A DNA stretch of 33,805 nucleotides, from NCBI GenBank assembly GCA_002315255.1, contig DCGM01000013.1, forward strand, positions 1 through 33,805. Reading direction: 5' to 3'. The stretch is from Lachnospiraceae bacterium UBA1778 (GTDB lineage Bacteria > Bacillota > Clostridia > Lachnospirales > Lachnospiraceae). Under the pieces are notes generated by a model. That model did not search any database. It had not been told where the DNA came from and saw only the letters and a list, made by a program, of their open reading frames with translations. How positions within the stretch are numbered: position 1 is the stretch's first letter; each line of letters starts with the position of its first letter. The translations under genes were made by a program, and so were the position numbers. Shown piece by piece: positions 24,017 through 31,161 of the stretch.

Positions 24017-24760
24017 ATGTCTGGACATTCGAAATTTGCGAACATTAAGCATAAAAAGGAAAAGAACGATGCCGCGAAGGGTAAGATTTTCACGATCATC
24101 GGACGTGAAATTGCAGTTGCCGTAAAAGAAGGCGGCGGCGCGGATCCGGCGAACAACTATAAATTAGCGACCGTCATTGCGAAAGCGAAGGCGAATAATA
24201 TGCCGAACGATACGATCGACCGCTCGATTAAGAAGGCAGCCGGCGACGGCAATGCGGCGAACTACGAGCACATCACCTACGAAGGCTACGGCCCGAGCGG
24301 CACCGCGATCATCGTCGAAACATTGACTGATAACCGGAACCGTACGGCGGCGAATGTCCGCGCAGCGTTCTCGAAGGGAAGCGGAAACCTCGGCCCGAAC
24401 GGCTGTGTCTCCTTCTCTTTCGACCGCAAGGGACAGATTATCGTCGTGAAGGAAGATTGCCCGATGGAGTCGGACGACCTGATGATGACTGCATTGGATG
24501 CAGGCGCTTCCGATTTCAATGAAGAGGACGACTCTTATGAAATCCTTACCGAGCCCGATGATTTTGCTACGGTTTACGATGCGCTGAGCAAATTAAACCT
24601 CGAAATCGACTCCGCCGATGTCACGATGCTCCCGCAGAACTGGGTCACGCTCTCTGATGCAGAAGACATTAAGAAGATCACCCGTATCCTCGACCTTCTC
24701 GATGAAGACGACGATGTCCAGAACGTTTACCACAACTGGGAAAACTGCGACGAAGACTAA
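24017..24760 (+). CDS. yebC: YebC/PmpR family protein (TACO1-like)
   Basis: 247 residues from ATG 24017, which has GAGGTG 6 nt upstream; the family always starts MSGHSKFANIKHKK, so the 25 codons upstream in frame are untranslated leader. Conserved stretches: the N-terminal SGHSKFANIKH, YEGYGPSGTAIIVETLTDNRNRT, and an acidic C-terminus ending DEDDDVQNVYHNW. Members act as translation factors that ease ribosome stalling at proline-rich stretches, and some were described as transcription regulators (family knowledge). It is a single-gene unit, convergent with the flavodiiron gene. Confidence 0.96.
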   Translation: MSGHSKFANIKHKKEKNDAAKGKIFTIIGREIAVAVKEGGGADPANNYKLATVIAKAKANNMPNDTIDRSIKKAAGDGNAANYEHITYEGYGPSGTAIIVETLTDNRNRTAANVRAAFSKGSGNLGPNGCVSFSFDRKGQIIVVKEDCPMESDDLMMTALDAGASDFNEEDDSYEILTEPDDFATVYDALSKLNLEIDSADVTMLPQNWVTLSDAEDIKKITRILDLLDEDDDVQNVYHNWENCDED

Positions 24761-24803
24761 CTTTATATAAACTTTTGCTCTGCCAGACCAACTGGCAGGC
24801 AAA

Positions 24804-24839
24804 CAAAAAAGAAGGGCCCGTAAAGGTCCTTCTTTTTTT
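24804..24839. terminator. Bidirectional terminator between yebC and the flavodiiron gene
   Basis: AAGAAGGGCC (24809-24818) pairs with GGTCCTTCTT (24825-24834) with one G-U pair; A-run before and T-run after serve both strands. A second stem, CTGCCAG/CTGGCAG, lies just upstream at about 24779-24797. Confidence 0.9.
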
Positions 24840-24858
24840 CTGGATTTGAAGAGTTCGA

Positions 24859-26724
24859 TCATCCGACGCGCTCAAAGTCTGATGCGGGATGCTTGCAGAG
24901 CGGACAGATGAAATCTTCCGGAAGCGTATCGCCTTCGTAGAAGTATCCGCAGATTTTGCAGACAAAACCGTGGCGCTCTTCTTCAAGCTTCGCCTGCGGC
25001 TTCGGCTTGATCTGGTCGAAGTAATAAGCGTAAGTGACGGAAGGCTCATTGTTTAAAACCTGCGCCTCCGTGACTTCAGCGACAAACAGCGTATGTGTGC
25101 CGTAATCGTAATGATCGACAACCTTCGCGCTCATAAATGCATTGGCGCCGCTCGTGATATAAGCGAGGCCGTTTGCGGAATGCGCATAAGTGACCGGGAT
25201 GTTCTCGTCGAACTTGTCGACCTCTTTTCCGGTCTGGAAGCCGAAATGCTTAAACGTGCCGAACAATGCGTTCTCGGACAGGACAGAAAGGTTGAATACG
25301 CCGGTCGCGAGAATCATGTCGTGCGTGAAGTTTGCTTTGTTGACGGCAATGAGGATGCGGTTCGGTTCGACCGTCACCTGGATGCCGGTATTGATGATGC
25401 AGCCGTTGTCTTTCCCGTTCATCTTCGCGGTCAGGACGAAGAGGCCGTAGCTGAACTTGAAGAACGCCTTCGGGTCGATTTCTCCATTGACCGTCTGGAC
25501 GTCTGCCGGTGCGACGACCGTTTTCTTCGGGAAGGTGTCAGAAATCGCCTGGACGAGCGCGTCTACATCCTGCTCCTGCGCCGGTTTCAGGCTGGAACGG
25601 ATCGAAACGGTTTTGTCAATGATGCGCATATTCTGGCAGGAACTGATGATTTCACGCATCAGTTTTCCGGATGTCGGCGCCCATGAGCCGTTCTCGACGA
25701 ATGCGACGGTACGGTTCTGAATGTTATGCGACTGGAGGTCGCGAAGCAGCTCATCCATCGAAATAAAGATGCCTGCATTGTAGGTTGTGGAGCAGAAAAC
25801 GAGGTGGCTATAACGGAAGCAGGCGGCCACAATCTCGGAGGACGGCGTGACGCTTACGTCGAACATGACGGTCTTAATTCCCTGGTCACGAAGCTTCGAC
25901 GAAATGATTTCCGCGACATTTTCCGTGTTTCCGTAAACAGATGCGTATGCGACGACTACGCCCTCTTCTTCCGGCGTGTAAGTAGCCCACTTGACATAGC
26001 GGTCAATGTACGACTCTAATCTTCTTCTCCAGACGAAGCCGTGAAGCGGGCAGATCATCTTCACTTCGACGCTGTGCGCCTTCTTCAGGACCTGCTGCAC
26101 CTGCTCGCCGTACTTGCCGACAATATTTGTATAATAGCGTCTCGCTTCATCGAGATAATCCGCATCAAAGTCGACTTCGTCGGCAAAAATAGCGCCGTTC
26201 AATGCGCCGAACGTGCCGAATGCGTCTGCGGAGAACAGGATCCCATTCTCCTCCTCGTACGTCATCATGACTTCCGGCCAATGCACCATCGGCGCGGAAA
26301 GGAAGTGGAAATGATGGTTTCCTGAGCAGAAGGTGTCACCGTCTTTGATGATAGTGGTCTGCTTCGAGAAATCCCGGTTAAAGAAGTTCCCGATCATATT
26401 AAGCGTCATCTGGTTGCAGATGATCTGAATATCAGGATAACGTAAAACGAGTTCGAGAAGCGTCGCCGAGTGATCCGGCTCCATATGCTGGACGACTACA
26501 TAATCGAGTTTTCTTCCGGCTAATGCAAATTCGAGATTCTGGAAAAAGAGTGAGCCGACTGCTTTGTCGACCGTATCAAAAAGGACGGTCTTCTCATCGA
26601 GAAGAAGGTACGAATTATAGCTCACGCCACGCGGCACTGAATATACGCCTTCAAACATGGCGAGACGCCGGTCATTCGCACCGACCCAGATCAGATCGTC
26701 TAACACTTTTTTCGTACAATTCAT
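24859..26724 (-). CDS. Flavodiiron protein fused to flavin reductase and rubredoxin domains
   Basis: 621 residues from ATG 26724 (GGAGGA upstream). Three modules: a metallo-beta-lactamase-like diiron domain plus flavodoxin (about 1-400), a flavin reductase-like FMN domain (about 420-575), and a C-terminal rubredoxin with two CxxC pairs (CKICGY, CPLCKH). Diiron ligands all appear: H80, E82, D84 (HMEPDH), H148, D167 and H228 (CPLHGF). The flavodoxin FMN loop is YASVYGNTENVAE. Flavodiiron proteins reduce O2 to water or NO to N2O in anaerobes; the fused domains should let NAD(P)H electrons reach the diiron site with few partners (inference). It is a single-gene unit; it marks an anaerobic, oxygen-exposed lifestyle. 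Confidence 0.94.
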   Translation of the reverse strand: MNCTKKVLDDLIWVGANDRRLAMFEGVYSVPRGVSYNSYLLLDEKTVLFDTVDKAVGSLFFQNLEFALAGRKLDYVVVQHMEPDHSATLLELVLRYPDIQIICNQMTLNMIGNFFNRDFSKQTTIIKDGDTFCSGNHHFHFLSAPMVHWPEVMMTYEEENGILFSADAFGTFGALNGAIFADEVDFDADYLDEARRYYTNIVGKYGEQVQQVLKKAHSVEVKMICPLHGFVWRRRLESYIDRYVKWATYTPEEEGVVVAYASVYGNTENVAEIISSKLRDQGIKTVMFDVSVTPSSEIVAACFRYSHLVFCSTTYNAGIFISMDELLRDLQSHNIQNRTVAFVENGSWAPTSGKLMREIISSCQNMRIIDKTVSIRSSLKPAQEQDVDALVQAISDTFPKKTVVAPADVQTVNGEIDPKAFFKFSYGLFVLTAKMNGKDNGCIINTGIQVTVEPNRILIAVNKANFTHDMILATGVFNLSVLSENALFGTFKHFGFQTGKEVDKFDENIPVTYAHSANGLAYITSGANAFMSAKVVDHYDYGTHTLFVAEVTEAQVLNNEPSVTYAYYFDQIKPKPQAKLEEERHGFVCKICGYFYEGDTLPEDFICPLCKHPASDFERVG

Positions 26725-26766
26725 GATAAATCCTCCCATGATTTCTGTTCATAATATCATAAGTCC

Positions 26767-26802
26767 AAACGGACCTTTTTTCAATCCGTCCGTTTCTTTT
26801 TT
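26767..26802 (+). terminator. Plus-oriented terminator-like hairpin opposing local transcription
   Basis: AAACGGAC (26767-26774) pairs with GTCCGTTT (26788-26795), followed on + by CTTTTTT. Both neighbours are on -, so it would stop only antisense transcripts; on - it has no T-tail. Confidence 0.5.
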
Positions 26803-27200
26803 CATTCTACCGGCACTAACACAAGTGCGATTTTTTCGAATTTTGCAGGATCGCTCGAATAGTGGTTATCGACGCAGACCGCCTTCGCCACGCCGTTCGC
26901 ATTGATCCGCCAGGTCGTGTGGCCGGTCTCCGGACCATGCGCCATGTAGACCATCGGAATCGAATTCGGGCCGCCCGCCATGCCGGGCAGGTCAATGCCG
27001 TATTCGTCCAGAATATAGGCCACTACATCGTCCGCAGTCGTAAACGGAACTTCTCCGAGTGCGATCGAGGCATGCCCCATCGTCGAAGAATGATCGCTCG
27101 GCGGGTACTGGATGACAATGCTCCCCGGAATCGCCCATGCGCGCTCGACGTCGTCGGAATCCCGCATATAAACGAGATACCGCGCATTTCCGATCTTCAC
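26802..27200 (-). pseudogene. Frameshifted C-terminal half of the NlpC/P60 lipoprotein
   Basis: This frame continues the NlpC/P60 domain begun in the gene just upstream on -. It reads GLKLGDIVKIGNARYLVYM from 27221 onward and carries TMGHASIALG, where the catalytic histidine of the family is expected. The opening residues KLGDIV are the usual NlpC/P60 link after the tryptophan-rich segment, and they lie upstream of the first GTG (27200), so independent translation would give an incomplete domain. A one-base change in the GGG run at 27219-27221 would restore one frame from 27904 to 26802. It is either a true disruption, a sequence error, or (less likely) a programmed frameshift. Confidence 0.75.
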
Positions 27201-27214
27201 GATATCGCCAAGCT

Positions 27215-27904
27215 TCAGCCCTTATCCTTCGGCCATGCGCGCCAGCGCGCCGTATCCCACGGCTCCGTCGGATCCGCGCCGGCTGTCTTCGGCTTCTCCC
27301 ATCCGATGCTCTTTTCTCCAAGCGCATCGCGAAGAAGTACCGCGACAAAGCCGGAGCAGTCGTAATTGTCCGTTCCGGTCCGCTCCTTCAGGCTATAGCC
27401 GCAGGACTGCGAAACGATCTCCAATGCCATCATCATGAGGTCACGCGCGGGCTTCGTGAGCACCGGCTGGATCGGTCCTGTATAGACCGTGGCGACAGGC
27501 TGTGTTTCAGGCTTCGTTTCAGCCTTCGTTTCGGGCTTCGTTTCAGCCTTCGTTTCCGGGTCAGTCGTAGGGTCCATTTCCGGCGGTGTCGAAGCGTCCG
27601 TTTCCGGGTCAGTCGCAGACTTCGTCATGCTCTCTGTCGCATTTTCTGTCTCGGAATCCGTGTCAGATTCTGTCGGAATCCTGGTTTCTGTCTGAACCGT
27701 GTCAGTTTCCGATGCGTCTCCGGTTTCTATGTCAAGGCTTCCGGTCGCGGTTTCGTCAGCATTTCTATTCGTTTCTGTCTGACGCGTTTCGTTGTTTGAC
27801 CCGTTATCTGTCGGGTTCGGATCCGTCTCCCGGCATCCCCAAAAAAGAAGCGCGAGTGCCAGACTGATACAGACGGCCCAAACGGTTTTTCGCATCTTCT
27901 TCAA
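27215..27904 (-). CDS. NlpC/P60 lipoprotein, N-terminal half, ends at a frameshift
   Basis: 229 residues. Signal region VWAVCISLALALLFWGC ends in a lipobox (Cys24), then a Thr/Glu/Asp-rich linker (about 26-138) with a 24-bp codon repeat encoding ETKAETKP twice. The NlpC/P60 cysteine-peptidase domain begins about 150; the catalytic Cys is C183 in NYDCSGFVAVLL. Such enzymes cut peptidoglycan stem peptides. The frame stops at 27215 right after WPKDKG, before the catalytic His, which is found in another frame downstream. Start: TTG 27904 lies 6 nt after the dacF stop, with AAGAGG about 12 nt upstream; ATG 27895 is an alternative that also keeps the lipobox. Cotranscribed with dacF. Confidence 0.8.
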   Translation of the reverse strand: MKKMRKTVWAVCISLALALLFWGCRETDPNPTDNGSNNETRQTETNRNADETATGSLDIETGDASETDTVQTETRIPTESDTDSETENATESMTKSATDPETDASTPPEMDPTTDPETKAETKPETKAETKPETQPVATVYTGPIQPVLTKPARDLMMMALEIVSQSCGYSLKERTGTDNYDCSGFVAVLLRDALGEKSIGWEKPKTAGADPTEPWDTARWRAWPKDKG

Positions 27905-27910
27905 CTCGTT

Positions 27911-29362
27911 TTACCGCCTCTTCCAGTATTCTTTTTCTTTCTTCTCCTGCGCTTTCAGATAGACGATCAGCCAGACAATGAGCAGCACGAGGATAATTCC
28001 GACCGGCACTAAAAGGTAGAGAAGCTCATCGTTATTATCCGCCTGTTCATCTGAACCCGGTGCGCTCGTCGGCGGAGTCGTAGTTTCCGCTGAGGAGGCC
28101 TCTGACGCGGCTTGAGATGAGGTCGGTTCTTCGCCGGCTGTCGGCTCCTCCGGCTGGCCTTCCGACGCGCTTTCGACGGTCGGGGCTTCAGTCTCGGTCG
28201 GCCACTCGTATTCGGTCGGCTCAGGAACCTTCTCAGGCTCTAACGTCCGTAAGAATTCATTGACACAGTAGTAAGTTCCGGTCTCGGTTTTAATTTTCGC
28301 CCAGGCGCCGTAGATGCCGTCCCGGATAATCTGCTGCCCCTCTTCCAATGCGCCGTAGATTCCGCCGTTCAACGAAGGCGAATACCGGAGCCGGACGCTG
28401 GCCGTCGCTTCGACGATATCATGCGTATCCGTCCAGATAACGGGCGGTTTCGTGCGGTTGAGATACCCGTATGTATACTCTAAAAGGACGAGTTCGTCAG
28501 CGTACTGGCAGGAGGCATCTGATGCCATGAGAGAGCTGATCGTATAATATCCGTCACGTTCGCATGCGGTCACGAGGACCTTTCCCGCCTGCGGGGTGGA
28601 GCCGGTTTTTCCGCCAATGACGCCGGTCACATCTTTGTATGCTTCGTCGCGATACTCCAGCGGACGGAGGAACTGATGAGAAACGACAAATTCACGCGAT
28701 TCCGACTTGTTCGTCGCCGGAATCCGGTAGTAAACGGTCTCAAAAAGCTCGCGATACGTGGGGTTTGCCATCGCCTCCCGAAGGATCAGGCATAAGTCGT
28801 ATGCAGTCGTGTAATGGTCATCATTGTGGATGCCGTAAGCATTCGTAAAATGGGTGTTCAATGCGCCGATCATCTTCGCCCGCGCATTCATCATATCGAC
28901 GAAAACCGCTTCCGAGCCGCCGACAAATTCGCCGAGCATAGCGCCGCACTCGTTTGCGGACGGGAGCATCATTCCGTACAATGCGTCGCGGACCGACATG
29001 ATCTCGCCGACCTGCGCTTTCGGCGATAACGTGGAGCTCGAGGGGTCCACATTGACCGCGCTCTGCGTGAAGGTGAGCTTCTGGTCGAGATCGCTCACGC
29101 TTTCGATGACGAGGAGCGCCGTCATGACCTTCGTCGTCGAGGCCGGATATTTGCGGGCGTACGGGTTTTTCGCCATAATGATTTCACCCGTGTTTCCGTC
29201 AATGACACAGTACGATTCCGCACGGACATCCGGTCCCGGAATCATCTCGGCATACGCATCCTTCGGAAGTGACAATGCCATCCACATGAGCATAATGATG
29301 CTGAGTGTGACCGCTAAAATACGGGATATGATTCTTTTCCGTTTTTTGAAAAATAAAACCAT
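27911..29362 (-). CDS. D-alanyl-D-alanine carboxypeptidase (DacF-like, S11 family)
   Basis: Penicillin-binding protein that removes the terminal D-Ala of stem peptides. 483 residues: signal or anchor segment (about 10-38), then S11 peptidase with SxxK S75-K78 (ASTTK), SxN S135-N137 (PSANE) and KTG K252-G254 (GGKTGST). After it comes an SH3-like beta domain (about 320-375, VRLRYSPSLNGGIYG), a Pro/Thr/Ser/Glu-rich linker (about 378-440) and a C-terminal membrane helix LLYLLVPVGIILVLLIVWL with a basic end. The two membrane segments could hold it at both ends. ATG 29362 has GGAG about 10 nt upstream. The NlpC/P60 gene follows by 6 nt. Confidence 0.93.
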   Translation of the reverse strand: MVLFFKKRKRIISRILAVTLSIIMLMWMALSLPKDAYAEMIPGPDVRAESYCVIDGNTGEIIMAKNPYARKYPASTTKVMTALLVIESVSDLDQKLTFTQSAVNVDPSSSTLSPKAQVGEIMSVRDALYGMMLPSANECGAMLGEFVGGSEAVFVDMMNARAKMIGALNTHFTNAYGIHNDDHYTTAYDLCLILREAMANPTYRELFETVYYRIPATNKSESREFVVSHQFLRPLEYRDEAYKDVTGVIGGKTGSTPQAGKVLVTACERDGYYTISSLMASDASCQYADELVLLEYTYGYLNRTKPPVIWTDTHDIVEATASVRLRYSPSLNGGIYGALEEGQQIIRDGIYGAWAKIKTETGTYYCVNEFLRTLEPEKVPEPTEYEWPTETEAPTVESASEGQPEEPTAGEEPTSSQAASEASSAETTTPPTSAPGSDEQADNNDELLYLLVPVGIILVLLIVWLIVYLKAQEKKEKEYWKRR

Positions 29363-29394
29363 TTATAGATGCTCCAGATACATTAAATTCAGGT

Positions 29395-29525
29395 TACTTC
29401 AGTATACTTGAAAGCTGATTCCGCATACTTGATTTAGATTACTTGATTATAGATCACTTGATAATAGATTACTTGATTTCTGATAACTTGATCACTGATA
29501 ACTGGCTCACCGATCACTTGATCAC
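29395..29525. repeat. 15-bp tandem repeat array spanning the uppP stop codon
   Basis: Read on -, six clear units start at 29525, 29510, 29495, 29480, 29465 and 29450, of the form GTGATCAAGTGATCG. Decayed copies continue to about 29395. The first unit is the last uppP codons, GTG ATC AAG TGA, so the array is a reiteration of the gene's own 3' end. Confidence 0.9.
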
Positions 29526-30359
29526 GAAATAATACAGCACTAAAACGAGCGCACCGAACACGATTCGGTATCCGCCAACCGGTTTCAGATTCCGCTTTTT
29601 CAAAAATGCCATGAAGCCGTGGATCATTAAGAGCGAAGCCGCATAGGTAACGGCTGCGGAAAGGAGCATGACGCCGATCTCTTCGCCGGTAAACGCGCGG
29701 TTTTCGATAAAGATGGTCCAGAACAGGCGGACAGCATTTCCGAGAATCAGATACGGAAACGCGGCAAAAAGCGAGAATTCTGCCGCTACTACCCGGCTGC
29801 AGCCGAGGAAGAGCGCGGCGAGAAGCGCGGCGCCGGTCCGGGAAACGCCCGGAAGAAGCGATAAAAGCTGTGCAGCACTGATCAAAAGCGCCATCGGGAT
29901 CGTGATCGCATTGAGCCGGACTTTATCCGGTGCTTTTTTCGAACGGGTGCCTTCTGCGATCAGCAGGAGGATGCCGAGGAGGACGAGCGCGATGCCGATG
30001 AAAAGAAACGAGTCAAAGCGGTTCCGAATCTGATCGCCGAAAATGATGTCGAGCGCTGTTGTCGGAACGGCCACGATCAGAATCCGGAGCCATAAGCTCC
30101 AGGTGGCCCGCTTCTGGTCGAGCGGCTTATAGGCGGAAACCGGGTTCAGACGATGGAAAAAAGCGGTAAAGACCGCGAGCCCTGCCGCAAGTCCGACCAC
30201 TTCCCGGAATATCGCGCCGAAGTCTCCGGAAAGGACCGACGGACTCTTCCAGAATGCAGATATTAATTTCAGATGGGCGAGTGACGAGACGGGAATCCAT
30301 CCGGTTCCGCCTTCCACGAGGCTGTATACCGTCACCCACAGCCAATCAAGAAAAACCAT
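29514..30359 (-). CDS. uppP: Undecaprenyl-diphosphatase family protein (UppP/BacA), divergent
   Basis: 281 residues, highly hydrophobic, about 7-8 membrane segments. The family removes a phosphate from undecaprenyl-PP to recycle the lipid carrier. The PGxSRS/TG motif is present as LLPGVSRTGAALLA. The N-terminal motif reads SLVEGGTGWIPVSSLAHL, where typical members have EGxTEF/WLPxSSxxHL: the second acidic residue of the (E/Q)xxxE motif is Gly. That residue is reported as important for activity, so function may be altered or served by a different side chain. ATG 30359 has AAGGGGG upstream and follows ung by 14 nt. The stop lies in the 15-bp repeat array. Confidence 0.85.
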   Translation of the reverse strand: MVFLDWLWVTVYSLVEGGTGWIPVSSLAHLKLISAFWKSPSVLSGDFGAIFREVVGLAAGLAVFTAFFHRLNPVSAYKPLDQKRATWSLWLRILIVAVPTTALDIIFGDQIRNRFDSFLFIGIALVLLGILLLIAEGTRSKKAPDKVRLNAITIPMALLISAAQLLSLLPGVSRTGAALLAALFLGCSRVVAAEFSLFAAFPYLILGNAVRLFWTIFIENRAFTGEEIGVMLLSAAVTYAASLLMIHGFMAFLKKRNLKPVGGYRIVFGALVLVLYYFVIK

Positions 30360-30373
30360 ATAACCCCCTTATG

Positions 30374-31045
30374 TCAGTCCGGTATCTGCCAGTCGATCGG
30401 CGCGATTCCGTGCTGGGACAAGTATTCATTGGTCCGGCTGAACGGCCGGCTGCCAAAGAAGCCGCGGTATGCGGAAAGCGGCGACGGGTGCGGCGATTCA
30501 ATGATCAGCCGGTCCGGCCGCGTAATCAGCGCTTTTTTCGACTGCGCCGGTTTTCCCCACAGGATGAAGACCATAGGACGGTCCACCGTGTCGAGGACTT
30601 TTAAAACCGCGTCCGTAAACGCTTCCCAGCCGATTCCCTGATGGGAAAACGCCTGATGCGCGCGGACGGTCAGAAGTGTATTTAAAAGGAGCACTCCCTG
30701 CTCTGCCCAAGGCCGTAGCGACCCGTTCGTCGGGGCAGGAAGTCCTAAATCATCCGAAAGTTCTTTATAAATATTGACGAGGGACGGCGGGATTTCGATC
30801 CCCTTCTTCACGGAAAAAGCGAGCCCCTCCGCCTGGCCGGGCTCATGATATGGGTCCTGGCCAATGATAACAGCCTTCACCTTTTCGAGCGGCGTCAGGT
30901 GAAAGGCAGTAAAGATTTCCTGCGAGGGCGGATAGACTACATGCGCCCCGTATTCCGACCGGATCGTCTCGTAGAGTTTCCGGTAATACGGCTTTTTAAA
31001 CTCCGGTGAGAGCTTCTCCTCCCACTCGCCCGTCAATGCCCCCAT
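30374..31045 (-). CDS. ung: Uracil-DNA glycosylase (family 1)
   Basis: Removes uracil from DNA as the first step of base excision repair. 223 residues, normal length. The water-activating motif GQDPYH is at 62-67 (catalytic Asp64), followed by EPGQAEGLAFSV; the uracil-binding and leucine-loop motif HPSPLSAYRGFFGSRPFSRTN is near the C-terminus (given in part). ATG 31045 has GAGGGG and AAAGG upstream. It follows the terminator of the two-component genes and leads into uppP with a 14-nt gap, so it may head the ung-uppP-dacF-nlpC series. Confidence 0.97.
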   Translation of the reverse strand: MGALTGEWEEKLSPEFKKPYYRKLYETIRSEYGAHVVYPPSQEIFTAFHLTPLEKVKAVIIGQDPYHEPGQAEGLAFSVKKGIEIPPSLVNIYKELSDDLGLPAPTNGSLRPWAEQGVLLLNTLLTVRAHQAFSHQGIGWEAFTDAVLKVLDTVDRPMVFILWGKPAQSKKALITRPDRLIIESPHPSPLSAYRGFFGSRPFSRTNEYLSQHGIAPIDWQIPD

Positions 31046-31070
31046 GACCTTTTTCCCCTCTCAATACAAT

Positions 31071-31094
31071 GAAAAGGAGGAGCCGCCTCCTCCT
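31071..31094 (-). terminator. Terminator of the two-component operon
   Basis: AGGAGGAG (31075-31082) pairs with CTCCTCCT (31087-31094) around a 4-nt loop; on - TTTTC follows. A smaller GCGGC/GCCGC stem lies at about 31108-31120. Confidence 0.75.
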
Positions 31095-31161
31095 ATCCAT
31101 TTATGCATGCGGCTGCGCCGCCTATAAAAAACCGGTAGTAATCCTTTTGTAAAAGCCAGCG

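Noticed and set aside
27210..27225. Programmed -1 frameshift joining the NlpC/P60 halves
   Set aside because: No classical slippery heptamer; GAT AAG GGC would require poor re-pairing. A lost G in a G-run is simpler.
29395..29525. Repeat array resembling a CRISPR
   Set aside because: Units are 15 bp, directly adjacent with no unique spacers, and derive from the uppP 3' end; no cas genes are nearby.
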